Assembly: GCA_910575245.1 (NCBI GenBank)
Contig: CAJTEN010000003.1
Span: 337,746-401,745, forward strand
Length of the DNA stretch: 64,000 nt
Source: Clostridia bacterium
GTDB taxonomy: Bacteria > Bacillota > Clostridia > Lachnospirales > Lachnospiraceae
Reading direction: 5' to 3'
The notes beneath the pieces are model-generated. The model was not told the origin of the DNA. It searched no databases and saw nothing but the letters and a program-made list of their open reading frames with translations. Positions 16,579 through 25,396 of the stretch are shown here, piece after piece. The number at the start of each line of letters is the position of its first letter. The first letter of the stretch is position 1. The position numbers were made by a program, and so were the translations under genes.

Positions 16579-17653
16579 TCTCCTGCCTCCTTAAAATCTT
16601 AGTCAAGTCCAGCCGCACCGTGCCGAATACCAGCTTTGTGTTCTTCCCACGCTCCCTCCCGGTAAGGATGCTGCGGTAACTCTCCCCATCCGAGATGATG
16701 TCCGCCACCTGCCCGAATTCCAGTTCCTCCGGCTTCACCAAAGCGTCACCGTTCATCATAGTCAGTTCGATTAAGTTGGAATAGGATAAATTTGCGAACT
16801 TATTATGGGCGGCATTTATAGCTGCACTCTCAAAGCTGCTCCCCTCCTCATGGGAAACCGCCTGCATCTCACAGACCACCGGGGTAATGCGGTCACGGTC
16901 TTTCGTGTCATAGCCCAAATCCGGGTGGAGATAATACACCCTTTTTGTTTCATAATCAGAACTATCATAGATCACCAGTTTATTCACATCGGCGCTGACC
17001 TGCTTGATGGTGACGCTCTTTTTGATGATGTTAGGCAGGTCGCTCTCAATCGTAATTACCCCGGATGCGGCTTTTCCCACTGTGATCTGCACTTCCCGGT
17101 TCTGGATATCCAGCTTTGTCTTTACCAAAATACTGTACTTCTCCATCGCCGGGATAATCACCGAATCAATGAGGTTCACGATGTTGTAATGACCGCCCTT
17201 GTCGGAGGGCGTGATGTGCAGGCTCCAGTCATTTGTGGCGGTTGCCGCACTGACCGAAAGCCCTTTGATATTCTGCATTTCATCCCCGTTTGTAATGAAC
17301 ATCTCTTTTATCCTGTCACAGATGAACTGCTCCATGCTCCCCTGCCCCTGCAAATCCACATCAAACAGCACATCCGTATTCAGCAGCTCCATGAGCGGTT
17401 TATAGGAAATGGTCTGTAGCTTTTTGGATTTATCTGTGCCATAGCCGATCTCCGTTACAATCCCGGCATACTCCTCACTGCCCCGACTGATGCGGATATA
17501 GTCCTGCTTTTTCACGCCAGAGAGGGCAAGCACCGTCACGGTATTGCCGTCCGAGGATAAATAATCCTCTTTATAGGTAATCTCATTTACATTGGTGTTT
17601 CCCACCATCTCAAAATCCTGCGTGAAGATTTCCACGTTATACGGTCTCATAGC
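16571..17653 (-). CDS. Phage tail protein, Tal/prophage endopeptidase-tail type (gp44-like)
   Basis: Protein of 360 residues starting MRPYNVEIFTQDFEMVGNTN behind GGGGAGGATCAGCT. It is a baseplate hub candidate: beta-rich start, no obvious peptidase domain, and the usual position between distal tail protein and fibre. The N-terminus overlaps the distal tail gene. Family members form the tail tip; any enzymatic activity here is uncertain. Confidence 0.75.
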   Translation of the reverse strand, partial: AMRPYNVEIFTQDFEMVGNTNVNEITYKEDYLSSDGNTVTVLALSGVKKQDYIRISRGSEEYAGIVTEIGYGTDKSKKLQTISYKPLMELLNTDVLFDVDLQGQGSMEQFICDRIKEMFITNGDEMQNIKGLSVSAATATNDWSLHITPSDKGGHYNIVNLIDSVIIPAMEKYSILVKTKLDIQNREVQITVGKAASGVITIESDLPNIIKKSVTIKQVSADVNKLVIYDSSDYETKRVYYLHPDLGYDTKDRDRITPVVCEMQAVSHEEGSSFESAAINAAHNKFANLSYSNLIELTMMNGDALVKPEELEFGQVADIISDGESYRSILTGRERGKNTKLVFGTVRLDLTKILRRQENG

Positions 17654-18473
17654 TGATCCTCCCCTCAACCATCACATTTAAGATATTCAGCCCCTCATGC
17701 ACCACGGAAATACGGTTGCTGCCGTACTGCAGGTGGAAGAACCGCTCCGTGGTGAAATCGCACATCTGGTACCTGTCCGCCACCACCTCATCACTGACGC
17801 CCCGCTCCGTGATGCTGTAGGGAATCTGTGTGGTGTCGATGACCAGCTTATGCCCGTCCGGGATATTCCCTTCATACCTCCCCGTTTCATACAGGACATT
17901 ATTCACATAGTGCTTCCATACGGGATTCGTGCAGGGGCCGTACACCGTCACCTTGCATGGGCTGTCCCCGTGGCTGTCGCTGTCAATCATCAGCGTGTTC
18001 TGCGTCACATCCGCATAGGCGTAGGGGTATTCGTAGGGGTATATTTTCCCGCCGATAGAGAGCGTCCCACTGTAGCCGGAAACATTCTTATAAAACATAC
18101 CCGTTGCGGTGAAAGCCACCTCGCAGTCCAGCCCCGCGCCGCCCGTAATTAATTCACTTTTTGCAATCTCCGTCATCCGCACCGGGACACGGAACGCCTC
18201 CTCCATCTCGTATACCAAAGTCAAAGGCACTGCTCGGACGAACCGGGAAAAAGCTCTGTAGTTTTTGTATGCGTTTATCCCTCCGAAAAATATCCGCCCG
18301 GTCATCACCCCCTGTGAGAATAGTTCCTCCAGAGGGATAAAATCCGTGCCGATCTGTTCATACTGCGTCCCGTCCTTATAGCCGAAGCCGCCAATGGAAT
18401 GAAAAAAGGATGTCCGGGCATTTAAATCCCATGACACCCCTTCCCCGTTTATGAGTCTGAATTTCCTTATCAT
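17637..18473 (-). CDS. Distal tail protein (Dit, siphovirus tail component family)
   Basis: Protein of 278 residues (MIRKFRLINGEGVSWDLNAR). The N-terminal ring domain and the position straight after the tape measure fit Dit, which links tail tube to baseplate. The segment LEELFSQGVMTGRIFFGG is like the conserved Dit middle. ATGA overlap with the tape measure stop. Confidence 0.82.
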   Translation of the reverse strand: MIRKFRLINGEGVSWDLNARTSFFHSIGGFGYKDGTQYEQIGTDFIPLEELFSQGVMTGRIFFGGINAYKNYRAFSRFVRAVPLTLVYEMEEAFRVPVRMTEIAKSELITGGAGLDCEVAFTATGMFYKNVSGYSGTLSIGGKIYPYEYPYAYADVTQNTLMIDSDSHGDSPCKVTVYGPCTNPVWKHYVNNVLYETGRYEGNIPDGHKLVIDTTQIPYSITERGVSDEVVADRYQMCDFTTERFFHLQYGSNRISVVHEGLNILNVMVEGRISYETV

Positions 18474-21400
18474 GAATACGCCTTTCCCAGCTCCCGGTTC
18501 AGCCCGTCAGATAACTCCCCGACTAATACACCGGAATCCAATACCACCTGTGCGTCTGCCAGCCTCGGCAGATACTTTGTCACCACCTCATACATGGCAT
18601 CCAGCCTTGCCGCCAGTGAAGAACCGCTGCCGGAGCCTCCTGCCGCCTGTGCCCCCGCTGTCATGGAATCCGTGGCAGGGATAAGTGTTCCTGCCAGTTC
18701 CTTCATGGGGCCGGTCAGTTTCCCTAAATTCCCACGGATGCCTTTTCCGAGCAGGTCGATCATGTCAGGCATAAAAGTGTGGAAGTTGGAAAGCGGCCCC
18801 TCGTCCGGCTCGGAGAAATGCAGGAAGGACGCAATGGTTCCCGCGATGTCCTTCACGCTGTCCACAAGACCGCTGATCTTCGACTTGATGCCGTTGATTA
18901 AGCCGCCGATGATATCCTTGCCCCACTGCAATGCCTGTGAGGGTAGGCCCTTGATAAAATTAATCGCCGCATCGAATCCGCTCTTCACCGCCCCGGCAAT
19001 ACCGCTCATGGCGTTCTTGATGCCGGAGAGCAGGCTGTTGAATACATTTACAACCGCATCTTTCAGACCGCCCACAATGCCTGTGACCGTAGACTTGATG
19101 GCATTCCACACACTGGTGATGACTTCCTTTATTGCATTGACCACGGAACTGACTGCGGATTTGATGGCCTCCCACGCTGCGGTGATGGCAGATTTAATCG
19201 CCTCCATAATGGAAATGACCGCAGACTTGATGGCCTCCCATGCCGCCACAGCCACATTTTTTATCGCCTCGATTGCAGAGGATACCGCACTCTTGATGGC
19301 TTCCCATGCGGCAATGACCGCAGATTTAATGGCTTCCATTGCCGTGGTGATGGCGCTCTTGATCGCCTCCCATGCGGAGACCACCACATCCTTGATGGCG
19401 GAAAGCACCGCCGTCACTGCGGATTTAATCGCTTCCCATACAGATGTGATTACACTGCGAATCGCCTCCATTACCGTGGTGACGGTATTCCTGATTGCCT
19501 CCCATGCAGAGGAAAGGAAAGAGCCGATGGCATTGGTCACGGTCTCGATCACATTTTTTACCGCATTCCATACCGTAGAAACCACCGTCTGAATCACATT
19601 CAGCACGGTTGTGATAATCATCTTATAGAACTCGAACCGCGCCACAATCAGCGTCTTTATCACATCAAGCACAGTCTGGAAGATGTTCTTTATCCCTTCC
19701 CACAGCCCGCTGAAAAAGTCTTTCAATCCGTTCCAGATAGCCTGCGCCGCCCCGGTGATGGCATTCCAGATATTGGAGAAGAAATCTTTCAGGCCATTCC
19801 ACACTGCTATGGCGGCATCTTTTATGACATTCCACAGGTTGATCCAGAACTCCCGGAAGCCCTCGCAGTTATTCCACAGCGCCACGAAAATGGCAATCAG
19901 AGCCGCGATTGCCGCAATGACCAGCGTCACCGGGTTCGCAGCAAGTATTCCCCATAAGGCACTAAGCCCTCCGCCGATACTGGAAATGCCGCCGATCAGT
20001 GTCGGGATGAAGGTCATAATGCTGCCCACAGCCGACACAACTTTTCCTATGACGATAAGCACGGGGCCGATTGCAGCGGCAAGAAGCCCTATGGTGACAA
20101 TGGTGTTTTTGGTGCCCTCATCCATGCCGTTCAGCTTGTCAACGAATCCCTGCACCCATGTGACGATCTGGCGGATGGCGGGCATGAGGATTTCACCGAA
20201 AGAAATGGCCAGTTCTTCAAGCTGACTTTTCAGGATGGTAAGCTGTCCGGCAAGGTTATCCTGCATGGTGGCCGCCATCTCCGCAGACTTCCCGTCACAG
20301 TTCGCTATGGCGCTGCTCACCTTCTCGATGTCCGCAGGGGCAGCATTCATCAATGCGAGGAAGCCCGACATGGCATTTTTGCCAACCAAAGCCTCTGCCG
20401 CCGCTGCCTTTTCGGATTCGGACAATCCACCGAATGCCGTCCGGCAGTCTGAGAGGATGGCGCTCAAATCCCTCATGCTCCCGTCCGCATTGGTGGTGGC
20501 GATTGTGACCTCACCAATACTGCTTCCGCAAATCTTCACTTCCCCGGAAAGGTTGCTCATGATGGTGCGGAGCGCAGTACCGGCCTGCGTGGACTTGATG
20601 CCCGCATTGCCCATCAGGCCGATTGCCTCTGCGGTATCTTCCGCAGAGAATCCCAAAGCCCCGGCAATGGGCGCACAGTATTTGAAGGTCTCGCCCATCA
20701 TGGAGACGTTGGTGTTCGCATTACTGGATGCCGCCGCAAGGATATCCGCGAAATGCCCGGAATCCGCTGCGGTAAGACCGAAAGCGGTGAGTGCATCCGT
20801 CACGATGTCGGAAGTGGATGCCAAATCTTCCCCGGAGGCGGCGGCAAGGTTCATGATGCCCTCAATGCCGGAAAGCATATCCGAAGTCTTCCAGCCTGCC
20901 ATCGCCATGTAGTTCATGGCCTCTGCTGCCTCCGATGCGGAGAACTTGGTCTTGCTCCCCATCTCCCTTGCCTTATCCCGGAGGGCATCAAGGTCTTTTC
21001 CCGTTGCCCCGGAAACCGCTCCGACCTGGCTCATGGCGGAATCGAAATCAGCGGCGGTCTTTACCGCCACCGTGCCAAGCCCCACAATGGGCGTGGTCAC
21101 GCTTTTGGTGAGGGTAGTGCCGACATCGGAAATCTTATTCCCTAAGTTCTTCAAGTCCTCGCCCACGGCGGCAATCTTCTGCACCGCCACCGCAGACTGG
21201 TTCGCCTGCTGTTCGAGGCTCTTCAATTTTTCCTCAGTCTCGATGATCTCCCGCTGCAAACCATCGTACTGCTCCTGTGTGATCTCACCCTTTGCCAGCG
21301 CCTCATTTGCCTGTTCCGCAGCCGCTTTCAGGGTTTCCAGTTTTTCCTTCGTCTCCCGCACCGCTTCCGCAAGGAGCCTGTGCTTCTGTGCCAGCAGTTC

Positions 21401-21556
21401 CGTGTTGCCGGGGTCCAGTTTCAGGAGGTTATTTACATCCCGTAACTGTGACTGCGTGGTGCGAATCTCCCCGTTTACCCCTTTCAGCGCGGCTGTCAGC
21501 TTTGTGGTGTCGCCGCCGATCTCCACCGTAATGCCCTGTATCCTTGACGCTCCCAC
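18470..21556 (-). CDS. Tail tape measure protein with WEAIKSAV repeats
   Basis: Protein of about 1028 residues from a GTG start behind GGGGAGG. The N-terminus has a coiled coil (residues 15-120), then a TMP core (SAMSQVGAVSGATGKDLD; MNYMAMAGWKTSDMLSGIEG) and hydrophobic segments near 490-570. From about residue 670 to 840 there is a long series of 11-residue repeats built on AWEAIKSAVxxxMEAIKS, encoded by 33-bp DNA repeats (about 19095-19530). The protein sets tail length and is ejected with DNA. Repeat number probably varies among relatives. Confidence 0.92.
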   Translation of the reverse strand: MGASRIQGITVEIGGDTTKLTAALKGVNGEIRTTQSQLRDVNNLLKLDPGNTELLAQKHRLLAEAVRETKEKLETLKAAAEQANEALAKGEITQEQYDGLQREIIETEEKLKSLEQQANQSAVAVQKIAAVGEDLKNLGNKISDVGTTLTKSVTTPIVGLGTVAVKTAADFDSAMSQVGAVSGATGKDLDALRDKAREMGSKTKFSASEAAEAMNYMAMAGWKTSDMLSGIEGIMNLAAASGEDLASTSDIVTDALTAFGLTAADSGHFADILAAASSNANTNVSMMGETFKYCAPIAGALGFSAEDTAEAIGLMGNAGIKSTQAGTALRTIMSNLSGEVKICGSSIGEVTIATTNADGSMRDLSAILSDCRTAFGGLSESEKAAAAEALVGKNAMSGFLALMNAAPADIEKVSSAIANCDGKSAEMAATMQDNLAGQLTILKSQLEELAISFGEILMPAIRQIVTWVQGFVDKLNGMDEGTKNTIVTIGLLAAAIGPVLIVIGKVVSAVGSIMTFIPTLIGGISSIGGGLSALWGILAANPVTLVIAAIAALIAIFVALWNNCEGFREFWINLWNVIKDAAIAVWNGLKDFFSNIWNAITGAAQAIWNGLKDFFSGLWEGIKNIFQTVLDVIKTLIVARFEFYKMIITTVLNVIQTVVSTVWNAVKNVIETVTNAIGSFLSSAWEAIRNTVTTVMEAIRSVITSVWEAIKSAVTAVLSAIKDVVVSAWEAIKSAITTAMEAIKSAVIAAWEAIKSAVSSAIEAIKNVAVAAWEAIKSAVISIMEAIKSAITAAWEAIKSAVSSVVNAIKEVITSVWNAIKSTVTGIVGGLKDAVVNVFNSLLSGIKNAMSGIAGAVKSGFDAAINFIKGLPSQALQWGKDIIGGLINGIKSKISGLVDSVKDIAGTIASFLHFSEPDEGPLSNFHTFMPDMIDLLGKGIRGNLGKLTGPMKELAGTLIPATDSMTAGAQAAGGSGSGSSLAARLDAMYEVVTKYLPRLADAQVVLDSGVLVGELSDGLNRELGKAYS

Positions 21557-21581
21557 CCAAAAGCACCTCCCCACGAAAAAA

Positions 21582-21644
21582 GGAAGCCCGGAGGCTCCCT
21601 GAAAAAATGCGTAAAAAAAGACACCTGCTGTCATGGCAAGTGCC
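21582..21644 (-). terminator. Two tandem terminator-like hairpins before the tape measure gene
   Basis: On the minus strand GGCAC...GTGTC followed by seven Ts (21613-21644), then GGGAGCC...GGCTTCC followed by six Ts (21576-21599). They separate the AT-rich inserted gene from the tape measure start. Confidence 0.6.
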
Positions 21645-21666
21645 TATGTAAGAAATCTATTCTGTT

Positions 21667-22725
21667 TTAATTATTTGCACTATTTTTTTCTTCCCATTCC
21701 TTTTGCATCTTCTGAAAATATCCCGGCTTAGTGCATAACATATAATCTTTAAGTTCCGGAAACTCACCCTTATTGACTTTGCCATTCGCATACACTAAAA
21801 CCTGTACCATTTCCGTAGTGATATCAAAATCAAACTGACGATAATAATGATCTTCGTCCTCGCTAAGAAGTTTGTCCTGCAATTCCCATACAAATTCACA
21901 TTGATTGGCTCTATTTCCACCCCTTCCCGAAAAAAACAGTTCAAAGTGTGAATTTCTCTTTTTTATAAGATTTACAGTATCAAAAAGTTTACGATACAAT
22001 TTTTCATATACATTAAGTCGAATGGACTTATTAGCAAATATAAAATCCATCCTTCCATATGCCGCTGTTATGGCACTTGTACGCACTTCTTGAAATCTCA
22101 AAAATGATTTCATTGTTTCTTTCAACTGTTTATCGTATTTTTCAATCTTTTCTGCACATGTCCTGTCCAGATAATCCTTTTTCTGAAAGGGTTCTGTCAT
22201 AGCTGTCTTTTCACGTTCATCCGCATGTTCCCAAACATAATCCCTGAATGCCCTTTGTGCATCATGTCTCAATTCCATATGATATTTTTCATATGCATCA
22301 TCGGCCTTCTGTTGATCCTCAAAATTCAAAACGCTTGTTGCTAAATTTTCATTATATTTTGAATCCCAATCGTTATTATCCAATTCACCCAAAACATTCT
22401 GTATAAGTTCCTTTGGCTCATCTGGAAGAAAATATTTTATCTTAGAAAACTCACGTTGTAAATCCATTGCTGCAAGGTACATATTTTCCAGTGTATCTAC
22501 ACGTTCATTCCTATATTCACTTATGGAAATCAAGAGCGTAACCATCGCACTTGTGAATAAACCACTTGTTATTACCATAGCGAATTGCCGGAGGTCTGAT
22601 AAAAATTGTGTACCTCCGTAAATTCCTAACAGTTCATATAATCTAAACTGTAAAACAGCAAATCCCACTGCCCCAGCAAATGCAGTCAGTGCCGAAATCA
22701 ATATAGTGCACTTCTTATTCTTCAA
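21667..22725 (-). CDS. AT-rich inserted gene (moron): membrane-anchored protein of unknown function
   Basis: Protein of 352 residues from a TTG start behind GGGAGGAATTGAC. Two transmembrane segments (about residues 8-30 and 44-68) are followed by a long charged, mostly helical cytoplasmic region with no recognised domain (MYLAAMDLQREFSKIKYFLP; NLIKKRNSHFELFFSG). Base composition is far more AT-rich than the surrounding tail genes. It sits between gpT and tape measure, where no conserved phage gene belongs. Together with hairpin DNA upstream and terminators downstream it looks like a self-contained accessory unit. A lysogen-protecting or superinfection-exclusion role is an inference only. Confidence 0.7.
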   Translation of the reverse strand: MKNKKCTILISALTAFAGAVGFAVLQFRLYELLGIYGGTQFLSDLRQFAMVITSGLFTSAMVTLLISISEYRNERVDTLENMYLAAMDLQREFSKIKYFLPDEPKELIQNVLGELDNNDWDSKYNENLATSVLNFEDQQKADDAYEKYHMELRHDAQRAFRDYVWEHADEREKTAMTEPFQKKDYLDRTCAEKIEKYDKQLKETMKSFLRFQEVRTSAITAAYGRMDFIFANKSIRLNVYEKLYRKLFDTVNLIKKRNSHFELFFSGRGGNRANQCEFVWELQDKLLSEDEDHYYRQFDFDITTEMVQVLVYANGKVNKGEFPELKDYMLCTKPGYFQKMQKEWEEKNSANN

Positions 22726-23169
22726 GTCAATTCCTCCCGATATATCTATTGGGGTATTACCAGCCTTTCCCCACTACAAATATAGCAGAAAAAGGCTGGC
22801 TTTACAATTAAAAGCAATCCATTTATCACAACCAAAAGCATATCCACACCTTTTTAAGAAACCGCCATATATAGGCGTTTCCTGCAATAATAGTGTGGAT
22901 TTTATTCTGCTAATTGGAGTGATTTTTAATCCTTAAAATTTACCACTTCCGACACTTTCTGATTTTTCATAATGTTAAAAAATACGGAAATGGTGTTTCT
23001 AAGCCGTTTCTTAATACTAATTTTTCAAAAAGTATCGGAAGTACCAAAAATGGAGTAGCTTATAATTACCAATATTCTTAAAACAATATCCACACCTTTC
23101 ATTCTGAAAATCGTTGCATTTGTTGAATTTCTTAAAAAGGTATGGATATGAAATCAGTTGTGATAATTC
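22726..23169 (-). other. Hairpin-rich AT-rich non-coding stretch upstream of the inserted gene
   Basis: No open frame is credible here. Four inverted repeats are visible: 22760-22799 (CCAGCCTTT/AAAGGCTGG); 22842-22900 (ATCCACAC/GTGTGGAT enclosing GAAACCGCC/GGCGTTTC); 22945-23042 (ACTTCCGACACTTT with AAAGTATCGGAAGT, 13 of 14 pairing, plus inner pairing); 23087-23149 (ATATCCACACCTTT/AAAGGTATGGATAT). The first and last large hairpins share the arm ATCCACACCTTT. It could encode structured RNA, hold protein-binding sites or carry decayed small mobile repeats. Confidence 0.6.
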
Positions 23170-23195
23170 GATTTATTTTAACGTTAAAATAAATC
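23170..23195. repeat. Perfect 26-bp palindrome at the insertion junction
   Basis: GATTTATTTTAAC followed at once by GTTAAAATAAATC, with no loop. It contains the gpT stop codon (23184-23186) and marks the exact switch from GC-rich tail genes to the AT-rich insertion. Confidence 0.85.
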
Positions 23196-23348
23196 CATGT
23201 CCTGTTGTGTTCCAAGCACTGCGTAGGAGCAGAAGTCATTCCTGCTCTCGGCATACATATCATTGATCAATCCGATGGAGAGCAGCTCCAAGTCTGCTAT
23301 CGAAAGCCCTAGCTGTACACACCGCAGAAGGAACAGCGGCGTGGTCAT
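23184..23348 (-). CDS. Tail assembly chaperone gpT-like part, made by frameshifting
   Basis: A 54-residue frame MTTPLFLLRCVQLGLSIADL...LSIGLINDMYAESRND ending in QQDMDLF. This GLSIxDLxxLxxGxxxDM pattern is the second half of gpG/gpGT tail chaperones. Its ATG overlaps the gpG stop as ATGA, but the usual product is a fusion reached by -1 slippage at 23369-23375, giving LRPTEREMTTPLF after the slip. The fusion product would help load the tape measure during tail assembly. Confidence 0.82.
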   Translation of the reverse strand: MTTPLFLLRCVQLGLSIADLELLSIGLINDMYAESRNDFCSYAVLGTQQDMDLF

Positions 23349-23722
23349 TTCCCGCTCAGTTGGGCGAAGTTTTTTTTAGCCTCCACATCCGTCTGCACGT
23401 TCAATCCCCACAGTTCTATCAATTGCGGCAGGACTTGGTAGATGGAAAATGTGTTGAAACCGTCCAGCCATTCATCCACTTCGTTAGGTATCTGCGGGTC
23501 GGCGTGCTTTGCCATCGTGTAGGCGATATTCTCGAACATCTCCAATGAGAACAGATCAAGGTTGGAGTTTTCCTCATCACCCTCACCGATGCTCTTTTCC
23601 AGAATCCGCAAATCCTTATAAATATCACGCTGGAACTTCAAGCGGTAAATCCTCGGTATAGCGGCAGATGCCTTGAACAGCACATCCTGCCCGTCAATCT
23701 CAATCTTCCTTACAATGCTCAT
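23345..23722 (-). CDS. Tail assembly chaperone gpG-like
   Basis: Protein of 125 residues (MSIVRKIEIDGQDVLFKASA) with the helical core ENIAYTMAKHADPQIPNEVD and WLDGFNTFSIYQVLPQLIEL, standard for tail tube-adjacent chaperones in Firmicutes siphophages. It follows the major tail protein gene. Near the 3' end the codons GCT AAA AAA AAC TTC contain a slippery heptamer. Confidence 0.88.
   Translation of the reverse strand: MSIVRKIEIDGQDVLFKASAAIPRIYRLKFQRDIYKDLRILEKSIGEGDEENSNLDLFSLEMFENIAYTMAKHADPQIPNEVDEWLDGFNTFSIYQVLPQLIELWGLNVQTDVEAKKNFAQLSGK
23369..23375 (-). promoter_or_regulatory. Programmed -1 frameshift site A_AAA_AAC
   Basis: In the gpG frame the codons AAA AAA AAC give the heptamer A AAA AAC, the most efficient bacterial -1 slippery type. 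A -1 shift joins gpG to the gpT frame with no intervening stop, giving one longer protein ending at 23184. Confidence 0.82.
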
Positions 23723-23737
23723 ATCCTTTCAGCCTCC

Positions 23738-24328
23738 TTATCCTTGTCCTTCTGTTTCTGCATCCACCGCTTTTGGTTCCGGCAGATACACGCTCTTATA
23801 CCAGTTGGCATACGTCTCCGCAGATGTCTTATTGCCCGTCTTGGCTTTCACATAGCCGCTCGCCAGCGGCCTTGCCTTGATGGTCAGCGTCTCGGTCTGC
23901 ACTTCCCGGCTTTCCTCATTGGTCTTGCCCTCGATCTTGGGGCGGCTTGCGGAACAGTTATACAGCACATGGCGTATCTTGCGGATGTCCCCGTCAAACT
24001 CGAACAGCAGCGCAAAGGCCGCCGTCTCGGAATGGGCATTCTCCACCAGCACTTCATTTGTATCTGCCTCTTCCTTTAACACATCCGTGCGGAAACTCTC
24101 CGGGATGAGGGCAAGCTCTAAGTCACCGTCATAGCCCATGTTGTTGGCTATGATGTAATACTCGATTCCGTCCGCATAGAAGGACTCCGGCTCCCCGTTG
24201 GGGTCTAATGCGATGGATACCGCTCCGGGCATTGCCACCGGGTTCTCAAATCCGATCTCCCCATTCTCCTGTATTTTCTGCAAGGCATAATGGCAGTTGC
24301 AGATATTGAATTTCACTTTATTGTTCAT
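23738..24328 (-). CDS. Major tail (tube) protein, phi13-type
   Basis: Protein of 196 residues starting MNNKVKFNICNCHYALQKIQ behind CGGAGGTCTGAA. The pattern with a GDLELALIPESF segment, then ILxxARPLASGYVKAKTGN-like C-terminal third, matches the major tail proteins of HK97/phi13-like siphophages. It forms the tail tube polymer. Start lies 2 bp beyond the upstream stop. Confidence 0.85.
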   Translation of the reverse strand: MNNKVKFNICNCHYALQKIQENGEIGFENPVAMPGAVSIALDPNGEPESFYADGIEYYIIANNMGYDGDLELALIPESFRTDVLKEEADTNEVLVENAHSETAAFALLFEFDGDIRKIRHVLYNCSASRPKIEGKTNEESREVQTETLTIKARPLASGYVKAKTGNKTSAETYANWYKSVYLPEPKAVDAETEGQG

Positions 24329-24329
24329 T

Positions 24330-24647
24330 TCAGACCTCCGTTTCATACAAGACTTCATACAGTTTTTCCGACTCAATCCACGTCTCGCTCTTGCCATAGA
24401 AGATACCATGTTTGAGAAGTACCGCCTCTATGGTTTCTTCCAGATCAGGATTTTTTAAGTCGGTGTACAGTTCAATGTCAAGCTGGTTGATTTTGAAATA
24501 CGCAATCCCGTCCGCCGCGAAATTCGCAGCTTTGGGATATAAAAATACGAGGAAGGGCGGCTCCGGGGATTCGCCCTCGACAAAGTGGTCATAAGCGAAG
24601 GGCAGCCCCATTTCCTCCATCATCTTCAATACATCATCGTGCTTCAT
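24330..24647 (-). CDS. Tail terminator/completion protein
   Basis: Protein of 105 residues with PFAYDHFVEGESPEPPFLVF, IELYTDLKNPDLEETIEAVL and a YEVLYETEV end. This is the small protein usually found between the gp10-like and major tail genes, acting as tail terminator/neck. ATGA overlap with the gp10-like gene. Confidence 0.75.
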   Translation of the reverse strand: MKHDDVLKMMEEMGLPFAYDHFVEGESPEPPFLVFLYPKAANFAADGIAYFKINQLDIELYTDLKNPDLEETIEAVLLKHGIFYGKSETWIESEKLYEVLYETEV

Positions 24648-25027
24648 CCTTCCAGCCCCCTTTTGATGCCTTCCTCCAGTTCCCGGATGCCCGCCTGTTC
24701 CGCAGGGGCGATATGGGGGAATGCCCGGACTCTCCCGCCGCTACGCTTGGCGTGGCCTTTCTCCAGAAGGTGGGTGAGCTGGTAACGCTTTTTGTTATGC
24801 ACCACCAGTTCCAGTGCATTGGCGGTCTCTTTCTGCTTTTTCACAGCCCATCCCTTTTTGTACTGCCCCGTCCGGACCGGGGCATTGGCTTTCACTTCCG
24901 ATTTCACCGTGTTCCCGGCTTTGGTGACGCAGTCCTTCATCACGTCCGTGGCAAGCCCGGCATACTCAATGAGGCCGTCCATGACCGCCTCCGCCATCTG
25001 CTCAATGGATACTTTTCTTTCAGACAT
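24644..25027 (-). CDS. HK97 gp10-like neck protein
   Basis: Protein of 127 residues. VKSEVKANAPVRTGQYKKGW and LLEKGHAKRSGGRVRAFPHI are the hallmark segments of the HK97-gp10 family, involved in the head-tail neck. Start MSERKVS follows GAGGTAGGA. Confidence 0.9.
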   Translation of the reverse strand: MSERKVSIEQMAEAVMDGLIEYAGLATDVMKDCVTKAGNTVKSEVKANAPVRTGQYKKGWAVKKQKETANALELVVHNKKRYQLTHLLEKGHAKRSGGRVRAFPHIAPAEQAGIRELEEGIKRGLEG

Positions 25028-25057
25028 TCCTACCTCTTTTCCAAAGGGAGAATTTAT

Positions 25058-25396
25058 TCAGCCTCCCCTTTTTTCCAAAGCCGCCCGCAGCTTTATGGTT
25101 TTATTCTGATATTTCACGTTGTCGATAAATGTGATGTTATACACCTGCCCCCGGAACAGGATGCGGAAATGCTCCGTGTCTATTTCTTTTACCTCAGAAC
25201 AGTACCGTATGAGGAAAAACACTTCTTTCTCCGCATTTAGCTGCGCCGCCTCCCAATACTCCTTCCCGGAAAGGTTATTCACATAGGCATGGCAGGCAAA
25301 ATAATCCTGCCACGATAAAATGTGGTTCCCGGCTCTGTCATTGCCCGCCACGCTCTTCTGAATGATTATCCTGTCCTTCCATTCCCCAAGCGCCAT
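25058..25396 (-). CDS. Head closure (head-tail adaptor) protein
   Basis: Protein of 112 residues with MALGEWKDRIIIQKS, CHAYVNNLSGKEYWEAAQLN and IRYCSEVKEIDTEHFRILFR, matching the SPP1 gp16-like head-closure/adaptor family. TGATG overlap with the connector gene upstream. Confidence 0.85.
   Translation of the reverse strand: MALGEWKDRIIIQKSVAGNDRAGNHILSWQDYFACHAYVNNLSGKEYWEAAQLNAEKEVFFLIRYCSEVKEIDTEHFRILFRGQVYNITFIDNVKYQNKTIKLRAALEKRGG

Noticed and set aside
19095..19530. Tandem DNA repeats as a mobile or regulatory array
   Set aside because: They are in frame within the tape measure gene and encode its 11-residue helical repeats.
22945..23042. Retron or group II intron RNA
   Set aside because: No reverse transcriptase lies nearby and no conserved retron or intron core motifs were seen.
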